Assembly (NCBI RefSeq): GCF_020037125.1
Contig: NZ_JAIQDG010000014.1
Span: 62,001-126,000 of the forward strand
Source: Myxococcus sp. RHSTA-1-4
GTDB taxonomy: Bacteria; Myxococcota; Myxococcia; Myxococcales; Myxococcaceae
Length of the DNA: 64,000 bases
Direction of reading: 5' to 3'
Shown here: positions 56,244 through 64,000 of the stretch, piece by piece
How the letters are laid out: every line of letters begins with the position of its first letter
How positions within the stretch are numbered: the first letter of the stretch is position 1
Position numbers and translations under genes: made by a program
The notes under the pieces: generated by a model
The model's database searches: none
Seen by the model: the letters and a program-made list of their open reading frames with translations, nothing else
What the model was told of the DNA's origin: nothing

Positions 56244-56301
56244 TTGGTGTTATTGCCAGTGACCTTGGTGATTTCGCCAAGAATATTGGCGGTGATGCCA
56301 A
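56244..56301. promoter_or_regulatory. triple 16-bp palindromic operator array, 21-bp phase
   Basis: TTGGTGTTATTGCCAG (56244), TTGGTGATTTCGCCAA (56265) and TTGGCGGTGATGCCAA (56286) start exactly 21 bases apart, i.e. two helical turns, on the same face. Each is a TTGGYG-N4-YGCCAR dyad. A further perfect 13-bp inverted repeat, CCAATATTCTTGG (56235-56247) with CCAAGAATATTGG (56277-56289), links the outer sites. The region ends 22 bases from the wHTH gene and is AT-rich relative to its neighbours. Confidence 0.75.
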
Positions 56302-56330
56302 GCATCCTGGTTAGGAGTCGCTATCCGGCT

Positions 56331-57359
56331 TCATTGCGGCAGCTCGCCGAGGACGTCCGGGACGGTCGCCGCGGTGAGGGCCCGCTCGAGCCATTGTTCG
56401 AGCATGTCCGGGTTCGTGCACGACAGGATGCGCTGCCGGGCCCCGTCATCCACACTCAAGCCCCGCGCGTCGAGAACCCGGAGCACGGACCTGGCGAGCC
56501 CCCTGGCCATGCCCCGCTCGATACCCTGCGAGATGCCCCGCTCGATGCCCTGCGCGAAGCCCTGCTCGGTGAGTTCCTCGGCATAGGTCTTCATCAGTTC
56601 CTCCGCTCCTCGTGCATCCACCACGGAAGCTAGCACGCCCGCCATGGCGTCCCGGGTGGCCCTGTCGCCTACCTGAAAGAGGTAGCACACCAGCGCTTCC
56701 AGCTCCTCCCAGGCGTCCGGGTGCGCCTGCAGCTCGGCGAAGAGGGCCGTCCAGTCCGGCAGCCTCCGCGCAAGCTCCTCCGTGCGGCCGAAGCGCAGCA
56801 CGAGCAACGCCAGCCGCACCAGCGGAGGCCCCGGGCGCGCCATCAACGCCTCGACGCGCTCGCTCGTCAGGTCATCCAGCAGATACTCGAAGCGAGGCAC
56901 CAGCGCCTGCCAGTGCCCCCTTTCCCGTGGCGGGCCCGGCAGGGCGAAGAGCTCCTCCACGCGGCGAGGCGCGCTCCAGCCCTCTCCAGGCCCGTGGTAC
57001 ATGACGAGCGGGATGATGACGGGCAGCCGCTCACCCTCCGGGTGCTCCTTGCGCCAGTGCTCCAGCTGGCGCACCACGTAGCGCAGCATGCGCAGGGCCA
57101 TCCACCGGTCCACCGACGACTGGTGTTCGAGAAGGACATAGAGCAGCACCGGCCCTCCGCTGAGGAGCCGGGCCGAGAAGAGCAGGTCGCTCTGTGTCTC
57201 GCGCAGCTCCGGGTCCACCACGGAGCCGGGCTCCTGGCGCAGCGTGGACCAGTCCACTTCGGAGACGAGGGGCGCAGGCAGGACGGCGCGCAGCTCGGCC
57301 GCGGCCCGCTCGGGATGGCCGAAGGTGAAGCGTACGAAGAGGTCATGGGGGCCGGGCAT
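56331..57359 (-). CDS. Rpn-like PD-(D/E)XK nuclease/transposase-family protein
   Basis: 342 residues. The N-terminal PHDLFVRFTFG and ETQSDLLFSARL, then LYVLLEHQSSVDRWMALRML, give the D...E-x-Q nuclease site (DLLF... LEHQSS) of the Rpn/PDDEXK_2 recombination-promoting nucleases. VIIPLVMYHG and the WSAPRRVEELF motif follow, as in the family. The C-terminus has the usual tandem G-I-x-R/Q-G heptamers (GFAQGIERGISQGIERGMA) and an extra C-terminal helical part. Rpn proteins are horizontally mobile and act in DNA cleavage and anti-phage contexts. No terminal inverted repeats are evident. Confidence 0.88.
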   Translation of the reverse strand: MPGPHDLFVRFTFGHPERAAAELRAVLPAPLVSEVDWSTLRQEPGSVVDPELRETQSDLLFSARLLSGGPVLLYVLLEHQSSVDRWMALRMLRYVVRQLEHWRKEHPEGERLPVIIPLVMYHGPGEGWSAPRRVEELFALPGPPRERGHWQALVPRFEYLLDDLTSERVEALMARPGPPLVRLALLVLRFGRTEELARRLPDWTALFAELQAHPDAWEELEALVCYLFQVGDRATRDAMAGVLASVVDARGAEELMKTYAEELTEQGFAQGIERGISQGIERGMARGLARSVLRVLDARGLSVDDGARQRILSCTNPDMLEQWLERALTAATVPDVLGELPQ

Positions 57360-57567
57360 GGCGGAGTGCGCCCCGAAGCAGGGGGCGTGCCACTCATGGG
57401 CACGGGAGACAATCGGCCCCGGGAGTCTACCGGCGGCTCTACGCGTCCCGGGCGGGAGACGTCTGGCGGGTTCCGGAATGTGGAGAGCTTGGGCCGGCGC
57501 CTCGGGCTCGGCGCGCCGCATGAAGCCTGCCGCCTGGCGAGAAATCTGCTAGCGAGCGGAGTGGAGC

Positions 57568-59022
57568 GTGTCGCTCCTCGCGAGGCACCTCATGCAACCT
57601 GTCCACCCGAGTCCGGCGCGCCTCCCCCTGGGAACGAGAGTGGGGCCCTGGCGGGTGCTGGATCGTCGCGGGCTGGGGGCCTACGGCGCCGTCTACCGGG
57701 CCGTCGACGCGCGGTCACCCTCCAGCCTTGTCGCCCTCAAGCTGGCCCTCCACCCTGGGGACGCGCGCTTCGCACGTGAGCGGGAGCTGCTCTCACGCAT
57801 CCGCCACCCCAACGTCCCTCGCCTCCTGGACCACGGCGAGTGGCCGCTCGCGGACTTCCGCTTTCCCTATCTCGTCATGGAGTGGGTGGACGGCGCGTCG
57901 CTGTATGACTGGGCTCTGGAGCAGCGGCCCACGTCGCGGCAGGTGCTCCACGCTCTCGCCAGCCTCGCCCGGGCGCTGGCCGCCACGCATGCCGCCGGTG
58001 GCCTTCACCGTGACGTCAAAGGCGACAACATACGTGTCAGAGCTGCGGATGGCCGCGTCTTCCTCACCGACTTCGGCTCCGGCCACTTCATGGGTGCCGC
58101 CACGCTCACCCAGTCGCCGTTTCCTCCCGGGACTCCGGCGTACCGCTCTCCCGAGGCGTGGCGCTCCGTGCGCATCCCCATGCGCGAGCCCATACTCCCC
58201 TACGCTCCCACTGCCTCGGACGACGTCTTCGCCCTGGGCGTCACCGCCTGGCGCCTGCTGACCGGCGAGTACCCCCCACCGGACCCCGCTCTCCGCGCCT
58301 CGCCGCTGGATGAAGCCGGGCCCCCGTTCCCGCGCGCGCTCAACCCCCGCTGCACCGAGGCGCTCAGTGATTTGACGGTCCGGATGCTTTCCCCGAACCC
58401 CGAGGCCCGTGGCACCGCCCGTGACCTGGCCGCGGCGCTGGAGCAGGCTGCTCGTGAAGCAGGACCGGAGGCGGATGTGCCTCTCTTCGACCGCGAGGAA
58501 CCTGTGCCCGCGGTCGCGCTTGTGCGGTCCGGGCGCACGCGCGCCGCGCCTCATGTCCGTGCCCGCGCCGTGCGCCCCTGGCTCGCGGCCGCCAGCCTGG
58601 GCGCGGCCCTGGTGCTGGGGGGCGTGTGGATGCGCGGTGCTCATTCTGGCGTGGAGACCGGGGAGATGCACGCGTCAGGGCCCGAGGAGATGAGGGACGG
58701 AGGGACTGTTGCCGCCGGAGACGCGGCGCTGACAGCCCCGCTGCCGCTCTCTCGGGCCCCGTTCGCATGGGCCACCATCTCCGTGGATTTGCCACCCAGG
58801 CCCTTTCCGGGGCAGAGGCGGCCGGATGCCAGCGGACGCTGCCCCAGCAAGAAGCATTTCCCCATCAATGGCGGCTGCTGGATCAAAGCGGAAGGGGACC
58901 TGAAGAACTGCGAAGCGGAGGGCTACTACATCTACAAGGGCGGATGTTATGTGCCCGTCATCCCCCCCGCGCGCCCTCCTACCTCGAGTCCCGTGGAGCG
59001 TACTGAAGACCCCCCATGGTGA
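57568..59022 (+). CDS. receptor-type Ser/Thr protein kinase
   Basis: 484 residues from a GTG start (an ATG eight codons later is possible). The kinase domain has the Gly loop GLGAYGAVYRAVD, VALKLAL (Lys), the catalytic loop HRDVKGDNIRV, DFGSGHFMGAATL in the activation segment and the APE-like PAYRSPEAW, so the active site is complete. One transmembrane helix (LAAASLGAALVLGGVWM) separates it from an extracytoplasmic domain with five Cys (GRCPSKKHFPINGGCWIK, NCEAEGYY, KGGCYVP). This Cys-bearing ectodomain recurs in myxobacterial kinases and probably senses a ligand. It is divergent from the Rpn-like gene. Confidence 0.92.
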   Translation: MSLLARHLMQPVHPSPARLPLGTRVGPWRVLDRRGLGAYGAVYRAVDARSPSSLVALKLALHPGDARFARERELLSRIRHPNVPRLLDHGEWPLADFRFPYLVMEWVDGASLYDWALEQRPTSRQVLHALASLARALAATHAAGGLHRDVKGDNIRVRAADGRVFLTDFGSGHFMGAATLTQSPFPPGTPAYRSPEAWRSVRIPMREPILPYAPTASDDVFALGVTAWRLLTGEYPPPDPALRASPLDEAGPPFPRALNPRCTEALSDLTVRMLSPNPEARGTARDLAAALEQAAREAGPEADVPLFDREEPVPAVALVRSGRTRAAPHVRARAVRPWLAAASLGAALVLGGVWMRGAHSGVETGEMHASGPEEMRDGGTVAAGDAALTAPLPLSRAPFAWATISVDLPPRPFPGQRRPDASGRCPSKKHFPINGGCWIKAEGDLKNCEAEGYYIYKGGCYVPVIPPARPPTSSPVERTEDPPW

Positions 59023-59054
59023 GGTCGCGCGTCTCTTGATGGAATGGCCCACGT

Positions 59055-59625
59055 TCAATCCAGAAGGCAGCGCTCCCAGCGGCGTAGCTCCTCCTGGGTG
59101 AAGCCAGAGCCGGAAAGTTGCATCTCGTGGAAGAGCCATGGCTCCAGGACGCGCGCCATCTCGCGGTAGGACGGCGGCAGTTCCGCGCAGCCGGGGCCGC
59201 CTGCCTCCGGCCATGCTCCCAGCGTGACGACGGCGCGTTCTTCTCCCAGTTCCTGCACGCCGATGTCCCGTGAGTGCAGCCGGGGCGCAGTCCCGTGGTG
59301 CCACCCAACTCGTTCAAGAGGGGCTGGCCCAGGAAGGTCAGCCACGCGGCCGTGCGTACCTTCGTGCCAAGCTGCCACGCGAGCCGGTCTGGTTTCGGAA
59401 GGTCCATTCCGGGCTGGAGGACGCTCCACTTCTTGACCTCCCGTTCCACGCCAATCAGGTCGAGGTCGCAGTTGAAGGAGAAGCCCGCATACCCGGAGCT
59501 GGAGGGCAGCGGGGCGGCAAGTTCGTTCTTGGAGGCTGCAAGGGGCGTCTGCGGTAATACCGTCTGCCTGCCTGGGGCCGTCGTGCCCGGTGTCCTCCGA
59601 CCCGGGCCTCCGGCTCACCATACGC
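59055..59625 (-). pseudogene. DUF3396 (type VI immunity family) protein, frameshifted and N-terminally truncated
   Basis: Two adjacent frames together make the C-terminal part of a DUF3396 protein. The first holds SGYAGFSFNCDLDLIG, KPDRLAWQLGTKVRTAAWLTFLG and LLNELGG. The second holds ERAVVTLGAWPEAGG and LPPSYREMARVLEPWLFH. The frame change lies in the GTG/CGC-rich bases near 59290-59300. The N-terminal frame has no start after a stop at about 59627, so the first ~100 residues are absent. In Myxococcus, intact family members are annotated as immunity proteins near type VI effectors. No effector remains here. Confidence 0.65.
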
Positions 59626-59793
59626 CGCTCGGTGTGTGGCACGACCCTCTCTGTCTTTCACGCTCCGTTGGTGCTTCTTCCGGCCTCGCGGTCCAGGTGG
59701 CAGCTACGCTGGCACAAGAGCCCAATCCCGGTTCTCCTGCATATGGCGAAAGAACGGCTTGTCGCCTAGCCTTTGCCTGTTCACGAAAGGGCG

Positions 59794-62037
59794 ATGGGGC
59801 TTCGAATCATGGACATCAAGCAGTTCCTGAATGGGATGCGGGCTGCTCACGGTGGGCACTTGCCGCTGAGCAGCGAACAAGAGCGCGCCCTGCGCCATGA
59901 CCACCGGGCCGCGCCACTGTGGATCATCGCGGGCCCGGGAACTGGAAAGACGCACACGTTGGTATGGCTGGTGCTCAAGCGCCTGCTGGTGGACCGGGTC
60001 GCGCCGGAGCGGGTGTTTCTCACCACCTTCACGCGCAAGGCGGCCACGGAGCTGGAGTCACGGCTCGTGCTGAGCCGCCAGAAGCTCGTGGATGCCAAGG
60101 TGCCAGGGGCCGACGGCTTCGAGGTCACCCAGTTGTGCATCGGCACCCTGCACTCCCTGTGCTCGCGCATCCTACAGGACGTGCGTTACCCACCTGCTTT
60201 TCGCATCCGGGTACTGGAGGACGAGATGGCGCAGCAGTTCTTCGTGCGCCGCTCGTCCAATCCCCTGCTGCGTTGCGATGACATCTCCTTTTGGTCGCGC
60301 TTCGGATTCATCGAGGCTGATGCCAGGTTCCCGCCGAACACGGCGGCGCGCTGCGAGGCGGCCTGCCAACTCTTCAATCGCATGACAGAGAACAGCGTGG
60401 ACCTTCAGGCCATGCTTGACTCGGGGGACGAACACCTCCAAAGGCTCGCGGAGGCCTACAAGTCCTACGAGGAAAAACTCACGGAGCGGCAGCGGACGGA
60501 CCAGGCTCACCTCCAGCGCTACTTTCTCGACTTTCTTTCCTCTGCGGAGGGGCGCGCCTGGAAGGCGGAGGGGTTCACTGTCCTCGTCGACGAGTACCAG
60601 GACACCAATCCCATCCAGGAGCAGGTCTACTTCACCCTGGCGGGCGCCCAGGGGGACCTCACGGTGGTCGGGGATGATGACCAGTCCCTTTACCGCTTCC
60701 GTGGAGCGACCGTCGAATCGCTCGTCGAATTCGACCGTGCCTGCCAGGTGCGCCTGAATCGCAAGCCGCTGCCCGTCTACCTCTCGGAGAACCGCCGGAG
60801 CCATCCTGGCATCGTCGCTTGGGTGAACCGCTTTATCGGAGCCCATCCGGACATGGTGGATACCTCTGTCCGTGTGCGCGCCCCCGGCAAGCCGGCGCTG
60901 AGCGCGACGTCAGACATCCTGGGGGCCTACAAGTCCGTCTGGGCCATCGCTGAGCGCAAGACGCCGGATGCGGCGACCAAGGTCGTTTCAATGATCCGAG
61001 ACCTCAAGCGCGAAGGCCTCGTCCAAGACTACAGCCAGATTGCGCTGCTTTCTTTCAGTACGCGCGAGACCAGCCATTCCATTGGCACCTACACGAAGGC
61101 CCTGCGCGAGGCGAAGATCCCCCTCTACAACCCGCGCTCGAACACGGCGCATAAGGACGAGCGGTTCCTCGGAATGTTGGGGGCACTCAGCAACATTCTG
61201 GACCCTGACTCGGCCTACCAGGACTCCGCGGTGGTGCGCCTTCCCAATGGCGTCATCGACTATGTGGACCGAGCCCGGAGCGCCTACGCGGCGCTGGCGC
61301 CCTCCCATCCGGAGTTGGCTCGGTACGTCGACGCCTCCATCCAGGCGGTCCGGCGGGCGCGCTACGACGGGTCCAAGGACCACAACTACCTGACGCGGCA
61401 GGGGGGGCGGCGCGTCACCGGCTCCGGGCTGCTCTACAAGTTGCTTGCTCACGAACCCTTCGCCAGCGAATTGACGGACCCCGAGGGCGGCGAGCGGCTC
61501 AAGGTGCTCAACCTCGTGCTGGCCGAGTACGAGTCATTGTTCTACGACGGCGAGTTGAAGCTGGAGCCGGGAGAGGAGGGGACGAGGCTCTTCGGTCGTA
61601 CCCTTCAGAACTTCTACGGGGTGTTCGCGGAAGGCGTTCACGACGGGCTCAATGACCCCGAGGACGACGAGATCAGCATCATCCCCGGCCAGGTCAATGT
61701 GATGACCATCCACCAGGCCAAGGGACTGGAGTTCGAGGTGGTGTTCGTATTGCGCCCCGATAAGCAGCCCTTCGTCGGGAGTACGCACATCCTGGAAGAC
61801 GAGCTCGACCCGTACGTGCGACGGCTCACCCGACCTCCTCATCGGCGCTCGCAGGAGTTGCGAGCCGCCGAGGATACCGTGCGCCTCTACTTCGTTGCGT
61901 ACTCGCGTGCGAAGCGTCTGCTGGTACTCGTGGGCCACGAACAGGGGAAGTGGGACCGAGCCCTGGGCCGTGCAGAGGATGGGCGAGCGCTGACCACGAA
62001 AGCTGCTCTTCAAGCGCAGGGAGTCTACTTCCCATGA
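59794..62037 (+). CDS. UvrD/Rep-type superfamily 1 helicase
   Basis: About 747 residues. Motif I is GPGTGKTHT, Ia TTFTRKAATELESRL, II VDEYQDTN, III VVGDDDQSLYRFRGA, IV region SFSTRETS, V VNVMTIHQAKGLEFEVVFV and VI YVAYSRAKR; all SF1A motifs are intact. Insertions between Ia and II (~170 residues) are larger than in PcrA. The start is ambiguous among a TTG at 59773 and ATGs at 59794 and 59809. Its stop overlaps the start of the nuclease gene (ATGA), so the two are made together. Base composition is lower in GC than most genes here, consistent with transfer. It may act in DNA repair or phage defence. Confidence 0.9.
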   Translation: MGLRIMDIKQFLNGMRAAHGGHLPLSSEQERALRHDHRAAPLWIIAGPGTGKTHTLVWLVLKRLLVDRVAPERVFLTTFTRKAATELESRLVLSRQKLVDAKVPGADGFEVTQLCIGTLHSLCSRILQDVRYPPAFRIRVLEDEMAQQFFVRRSSNPLLRCDDISFWSRFGFIEADARFPPNTAARCEAACQLFNRMTENSVDLQAMLDSGDEHLQRLAEAYKSYEEKLTERQRTDQAHLQRYFLDFLSSAEGRAWKAEGFTVLVDEYQDTNPIQEQVYFTLAGAQGDLTVVGDDDQSLYRFRGATVESLVEFDRACQVRLNRKPLPVYLSENRRSHPGIVAWVNRFIGAHPDMVDTSVRVRAPGKPALSATSDILGAYKSVWAIAERKTPDAATKVVSMIRDLKREGLVQDYSQIALLSFSTRETSHSIGTYTKALREAKIPLYNPRSNTAHKDERFLGMLGALSNILDPDSAYQDSAVVRLPNGVIDYVDRARSAYAALAPSHPELARYVDASIQAVRRARYDGSKDHNYLTRQGGRRVTGSGLLYKLLAHEPFASELTDPEGGERLKVLNLVLAEYESLFYDGELKLEPGEEGTRLFGRTLQNFYGVFAEGVHDGLNDPEDDEISIIPGQVNVMTIHQAKGLEFEVVFVLRPDKQPFVGSTHILEDELDPYVRRLTRPPHRRSQELRAAEDTVRLYFVAYSRAKRLLVLVGHEQGKWDRALGRAEDGRALTTKAALQAQGVYFP

Positions 62038-63011
62038 GCCTCAAGTCCTTGTTGCCGGGCTGGACCGTTCCGCTGGTGAAGAACGAGGTGCGCATCCGGA
62101 GCTACTCGACGACGGCGGACGTGCTGGCCTTCCGCCGGTGCCGGCGTCAGTACGGGTACTTCGGGGTCCGTGGCTTCAGCAGCGCCACCTCAACGCAGCT
62201 CTACTTCGGCACCCTGGTGCATGACGTGCTGGACCGCATCACCCGAGACCGCCGAGCGGCACCGACGCGGGCGCTTCCCTCGGAGGAGGAGATCCAGCAG
62301 CTCGTTCAGGAGGCGCATGACCGGCTTATCCGCTCAGGCGTGCGGACCTTCAACGCGCCCCTGATGCGGGAGAAGGCGGCACGGCTCATCCACCGATTCG
62401 TCCACCTGGTGGGCGAGGCGTTCTTCCCCCACATCCGTCAGACCGAGTACCGCCTGGAGCGAGCTCTGAAGACCCCGCAGGGGCGCGACTACATCCTGCA
62501 GGGAGTGGTGGATATCCTCGCCGGGGCGGTGTCGCATGCCTTGGGGCTCAACTTCCCAACGTCGGAGGTGGATGAGGAAATCTGGGACTACAAGTCGGGG
62601 CGCATGCCAGCCAAGGGCGCCTCCGAGTTGGTGGACTACGAGTACCAGATGCAGGTGTACGCCGAGCTCTACCGGCAGCAGACGGGCCACTTTCCGGCGC
62701 GCGCGGTACTCATCTTCCTGGGCGAACTCGACGATGACGAACTCTGGAAGCTGGCGCTGAAGGGAAAAGGCCCTGGGGTCTTTCCGCGTCTCTTCTATCC
62801 GCTGCACCCCTCGCCCGTTCGGGTGAAGGCGGCCATGCAGGACTTCCACAATACCGTGGAGTTGATTGAGGAGGAGCGCGCCAAGCCCTACGAGAAGCAA
62901 TGGGCCGCACCCAGCCACTCCGTGGAGGAGCAGACCTGCGAGGCCTGCGACATCCGCTTCCGGTGCTCCAGCTTCCCCCAGGCGAGCAAGCAGCGTCGCG
63001 ACGCGCTCTGA
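62034..63011 (+). CDS. RecB/Cas4-like PD-(D/E)XK nuclease with putative Fe-S cluster
   Basis: 325 residues. The nuclease core is FGTLVHDVLDR (His), ILQGVVDIL (Asp160) and IWDYKSGRM (Asp185, Lys187), the PD-(D/E)XK signature of RecB/AddB/Cas4 proteins. Cys36 in RRCRRQYGYF pairs with Cys302, Cys305 and Cys311 (TCEACDIRFRCSSFP), the one-plus-three arrangement that binds a [4Fe-4S] cluster in AddB and Cas4. It is translationally coupled to the UvrD-like helicase. Together they would form a processive DNA-resecting or DNA-degrading complex. No RecB, AddA, Cas or CRISPR component is present. Confidence 0.9.
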   Translation: MSLKSLLPGWTVPLVKNEVRIRSYSTTADVLAFRRCRRQYGYFGVRGFSSATSTQLYFGTLVHDVLDRITRDRRAAPTRALPSEEEIQQLVQEAHDRLIRSGVRTFNAPLMREKAARLIHRFVHLVGEAFFPHIRQTEYRLERALKTPQGRDYILQGVVDILAGAVSHALGLNFPTSEVDEEIWDYKSGRMPAKGASELVDYEYQMQVYAELYRQQTGHFPARAVLIFLGELDDDELWKLALKGKGPGVFPRLFYPLHPSPVRVKAAMQDFHNTVELIEEERAKPYEKQWAAPSHSVEEQTCEACDIRFRCSSFPQASKQRRDAL

Positions 63012-63549
63012 GGATTCTCCCAGCACGCTCCTCGCCGAATAGCGGCTGAGGACGTGCCTCCCCACCCGCGCAGGAATGCGTCTTGCGACTCCAGGCCCCC
63101 AGACGCCACCTCCACATGGGGTGGCGCAAGTGGAGTGCGCTGCGTAGGCCCTCGCGAACGTGGAGGACTCCGTCGAGTCAGCAGGCGTGGAACTTCAGGC
63201 CGTGCGCGGTCATCGCTCCGGCGGCTTCTCGGGTTTTCAAGGTGTTCGCCGTGTCCTCCGGATGCAAAGCGCCGGGGAGCGGACTCGCTGCGGTTACTGC
63301 GCCACTGTACGAAAGATGACTCAGGAGGTCATCAGAGCCCCGCACAACGTTATAGTGCGGCATGTCGTGAGCACGACCGAGCGGTTTATGGTCGACCCGT
63401 CGCGCACACACGAGGTAGATACCGCCCCCATGGACTCCGCGGAAACTGCACGCCGGCTCGAATGTGGCACCCTGCAGTTTTCCTGAGAGCGAGGAGGGCA
63501 AGATGGGTGCGGTTTATCGGGCGGCGGGGCTGACGGGAGGGCGTCTGTC
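63012..63549. other. 538-base gap without a supported gene
   Basis: No convincing coding sequence. Contains a TATAGT element at 63351-63356 within an inverted repeat (CCGCAC at 63340-63345, GTGCGG at 63355-63360) and a second dyad GTCGTG-AG-CACGAC at 63364-63377. I could not fit a preQ1 or other known riboswitch to it. GGGAGG precedes the QueE start by about 9 bases. Confidence 0.5.
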
Positions 63550-64000
63550 GTGAGCTACGCCGTCAAGGAGCTCTTTTACACGCTGCAGGGAGAGGGCGCG
63601 CAAGCTGGGCGCGCGGCGGTGTTCCTCCGCTTTTCTGGCTGCAACCTCTGGAGCGGTCTTGAGCGAGACCGGGAGAGAGGGCCAGGCGGCTGCTCTCGCT
63701 GGTGCGACACCGACTTTGTCGGGCTTGATGGCTCTGGAGGCGGGAGGTTCACATCCGCCGATGCATTGGCGGATGCCGTGGCTGCGGAATGGCCCCAGAC
63801 GCATGCAGAGGAGCAGGCACCCATGGTGGTGTGCACTGGTGGGGAGCCGCTGCTCCAACTGGACGTCCCGCTGCTCGATGCGCTTCATGCGCGTGGGTTC
63901 TTCGTCGCCGTCGAGACCAACGGAACGAAGCCTGTCCCCGAGGAAGTGGACTGGGTCTGTGTGAGCCCCAAGGCTGGAAGTGAGCTGCTGCAGCGGACGG
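63550..64000 (+). CDS. queE: 7-carboxy-7-deazaguanine synthase QueE, cut by the window edge
   Basis: First 150 residues of a radical-SAM enzyme that converts 6-carboxytetrahydropterin to CDG in queuosine or 7-deazaguanine DNA-modification pathways. GTG start with GGGAGG upstream. Recognised: LFYTLQGEGAQAG, FLRFSGCNLWSG, WCDTDFVGLDG, TGGEPLLQLD and VETNGTKP...VCVSPKAG. The Cys residues are C31, C48 and C52, i.e. C-x16-C-x3-C; long-insert QueE proteins described from Burkholderia have C-x14-C-x2-C. The 3' end is outside the window. It could belong to tRNA modification and be chromosomal housekeeping, marking the right end of the accessory island. Confidence 0.88.
   Translation, partial: MSYAVKELFYTLQGEGAQAGRAAVFLRFSGCNLWSGLERDRERGPGGCSRWCDTDFVGLDGSGGGRFTSADALADAVAAEWPQTHAEEQAPMVVCTGGEPLLQLDVPLLDALHARGFFVAVETNGTKPVPEEVDWVCVSPKAGSELLQRT

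Noticed and set aside
56042..56305. Frame beginning MLGITANILGEITKV upstream of the wHTH gene
   Set aside because: Its 7-residue periodicity is the 21-bp operator spacing read in frame; it leaves the wHTH frame and loses coding bias.
63160..63501. Overlapping ~108-codon frames on both strands before queE
   Set aside because: Neither has a ribosome-binding site, coding bias or a recognisable domain.
63012..63549. preQ1 riboswitch upstream of queE
   Set aside because: No preQ1-I or preQ1-II core could be matched by eye.
55200..64000. Attachment-site duplication of the tRNA-Phe 3' end
   Set aside because: Short matches such as GGCTCTGG occur by chance, but no long copy is present in the window.

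Overview
The window is very GC-rich DNA with strong third-position G/C bias, densely packed on both strands. It carries soluble and membrane-anchored Ser/Thr kinases, secreted lipoproteins with low-complexity regions, ECF and RpoH-like sigma factors and a type VI immunity-like remnant. Together these point to a myxobacterium of the Myxococcaceae (Myxococcus, Corallococcus or Pyxidicoccus type). The assignment rests on gene content and style; no search was run.

Layout. 0.1-9.2 kb: an ABC exporter, dnaJ, a lipoprotein pair (solute-binding protein, then a WD40/pepsin-like hybrid), a flavin reductase and a degenerate GT51-like protein. 9.2-19.7 kb: a Ser/Thr kinase, a Gly-rich lipoprotein operon, an orphan CpaF ATPase, uracil-DNA glycosylase, a divergent ECF-sigma/membrane-protein locus with paired operators, and a PD40 protein. 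18.5-22.4 kb is repeat-rich, with three unrelated tandem repeat families including a seven-copy hairpin array, a thioesterase-like gene and a TetR remnant. 22.4-36 kb: housekeeping and transport genes, including an EEP nuclease, a response regulator, the remains of an M24 peptidase, gyrA with a clear terminator, a PfkB kinase and a three-gene ferric-iron-type ABC importer.

37-43 kb is an accessory module: a LysM/peptidoglycan-binding protein, an 835-residue coiled-coil protein with a W-S-E-G-C-Q motif, and two tandemly duplicated secreted proteins with an F5/8-type-C-like domain. The duplicated DNA carries a copy of the 3' tail of the neighbouring large gene. 44-55 kb: a MerR/VIT-VWA operon, a DUF2721 protein, a glycosyltransferase/NfeD/slipin operon, a site-2 protease, a LysR regulator and an RpoH-like sigma factor.

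From tRNA-Phe (55.2 kb) to the right edge lies what looks like an acquired, defence-like island. It holds a winged-helix/nucleotidyltransferase pair preceded by three 16-bp palindromes at exact 21-bp spacing, an Rpn-like PD-(D/E)XK gene, a receptor kinase, a broken DUF3396-type immunity gene, a translationally coupled UvrD-like helicase and Fe-S RecB-family nuclease, and a partial QueE with unusual cysteine spacing. The best candidates for an undescribed system are the operator-controlled HTH/NTase pair, the helicase/nuclease pair, and the LysM/coiled-coil/duplicated-partner module.
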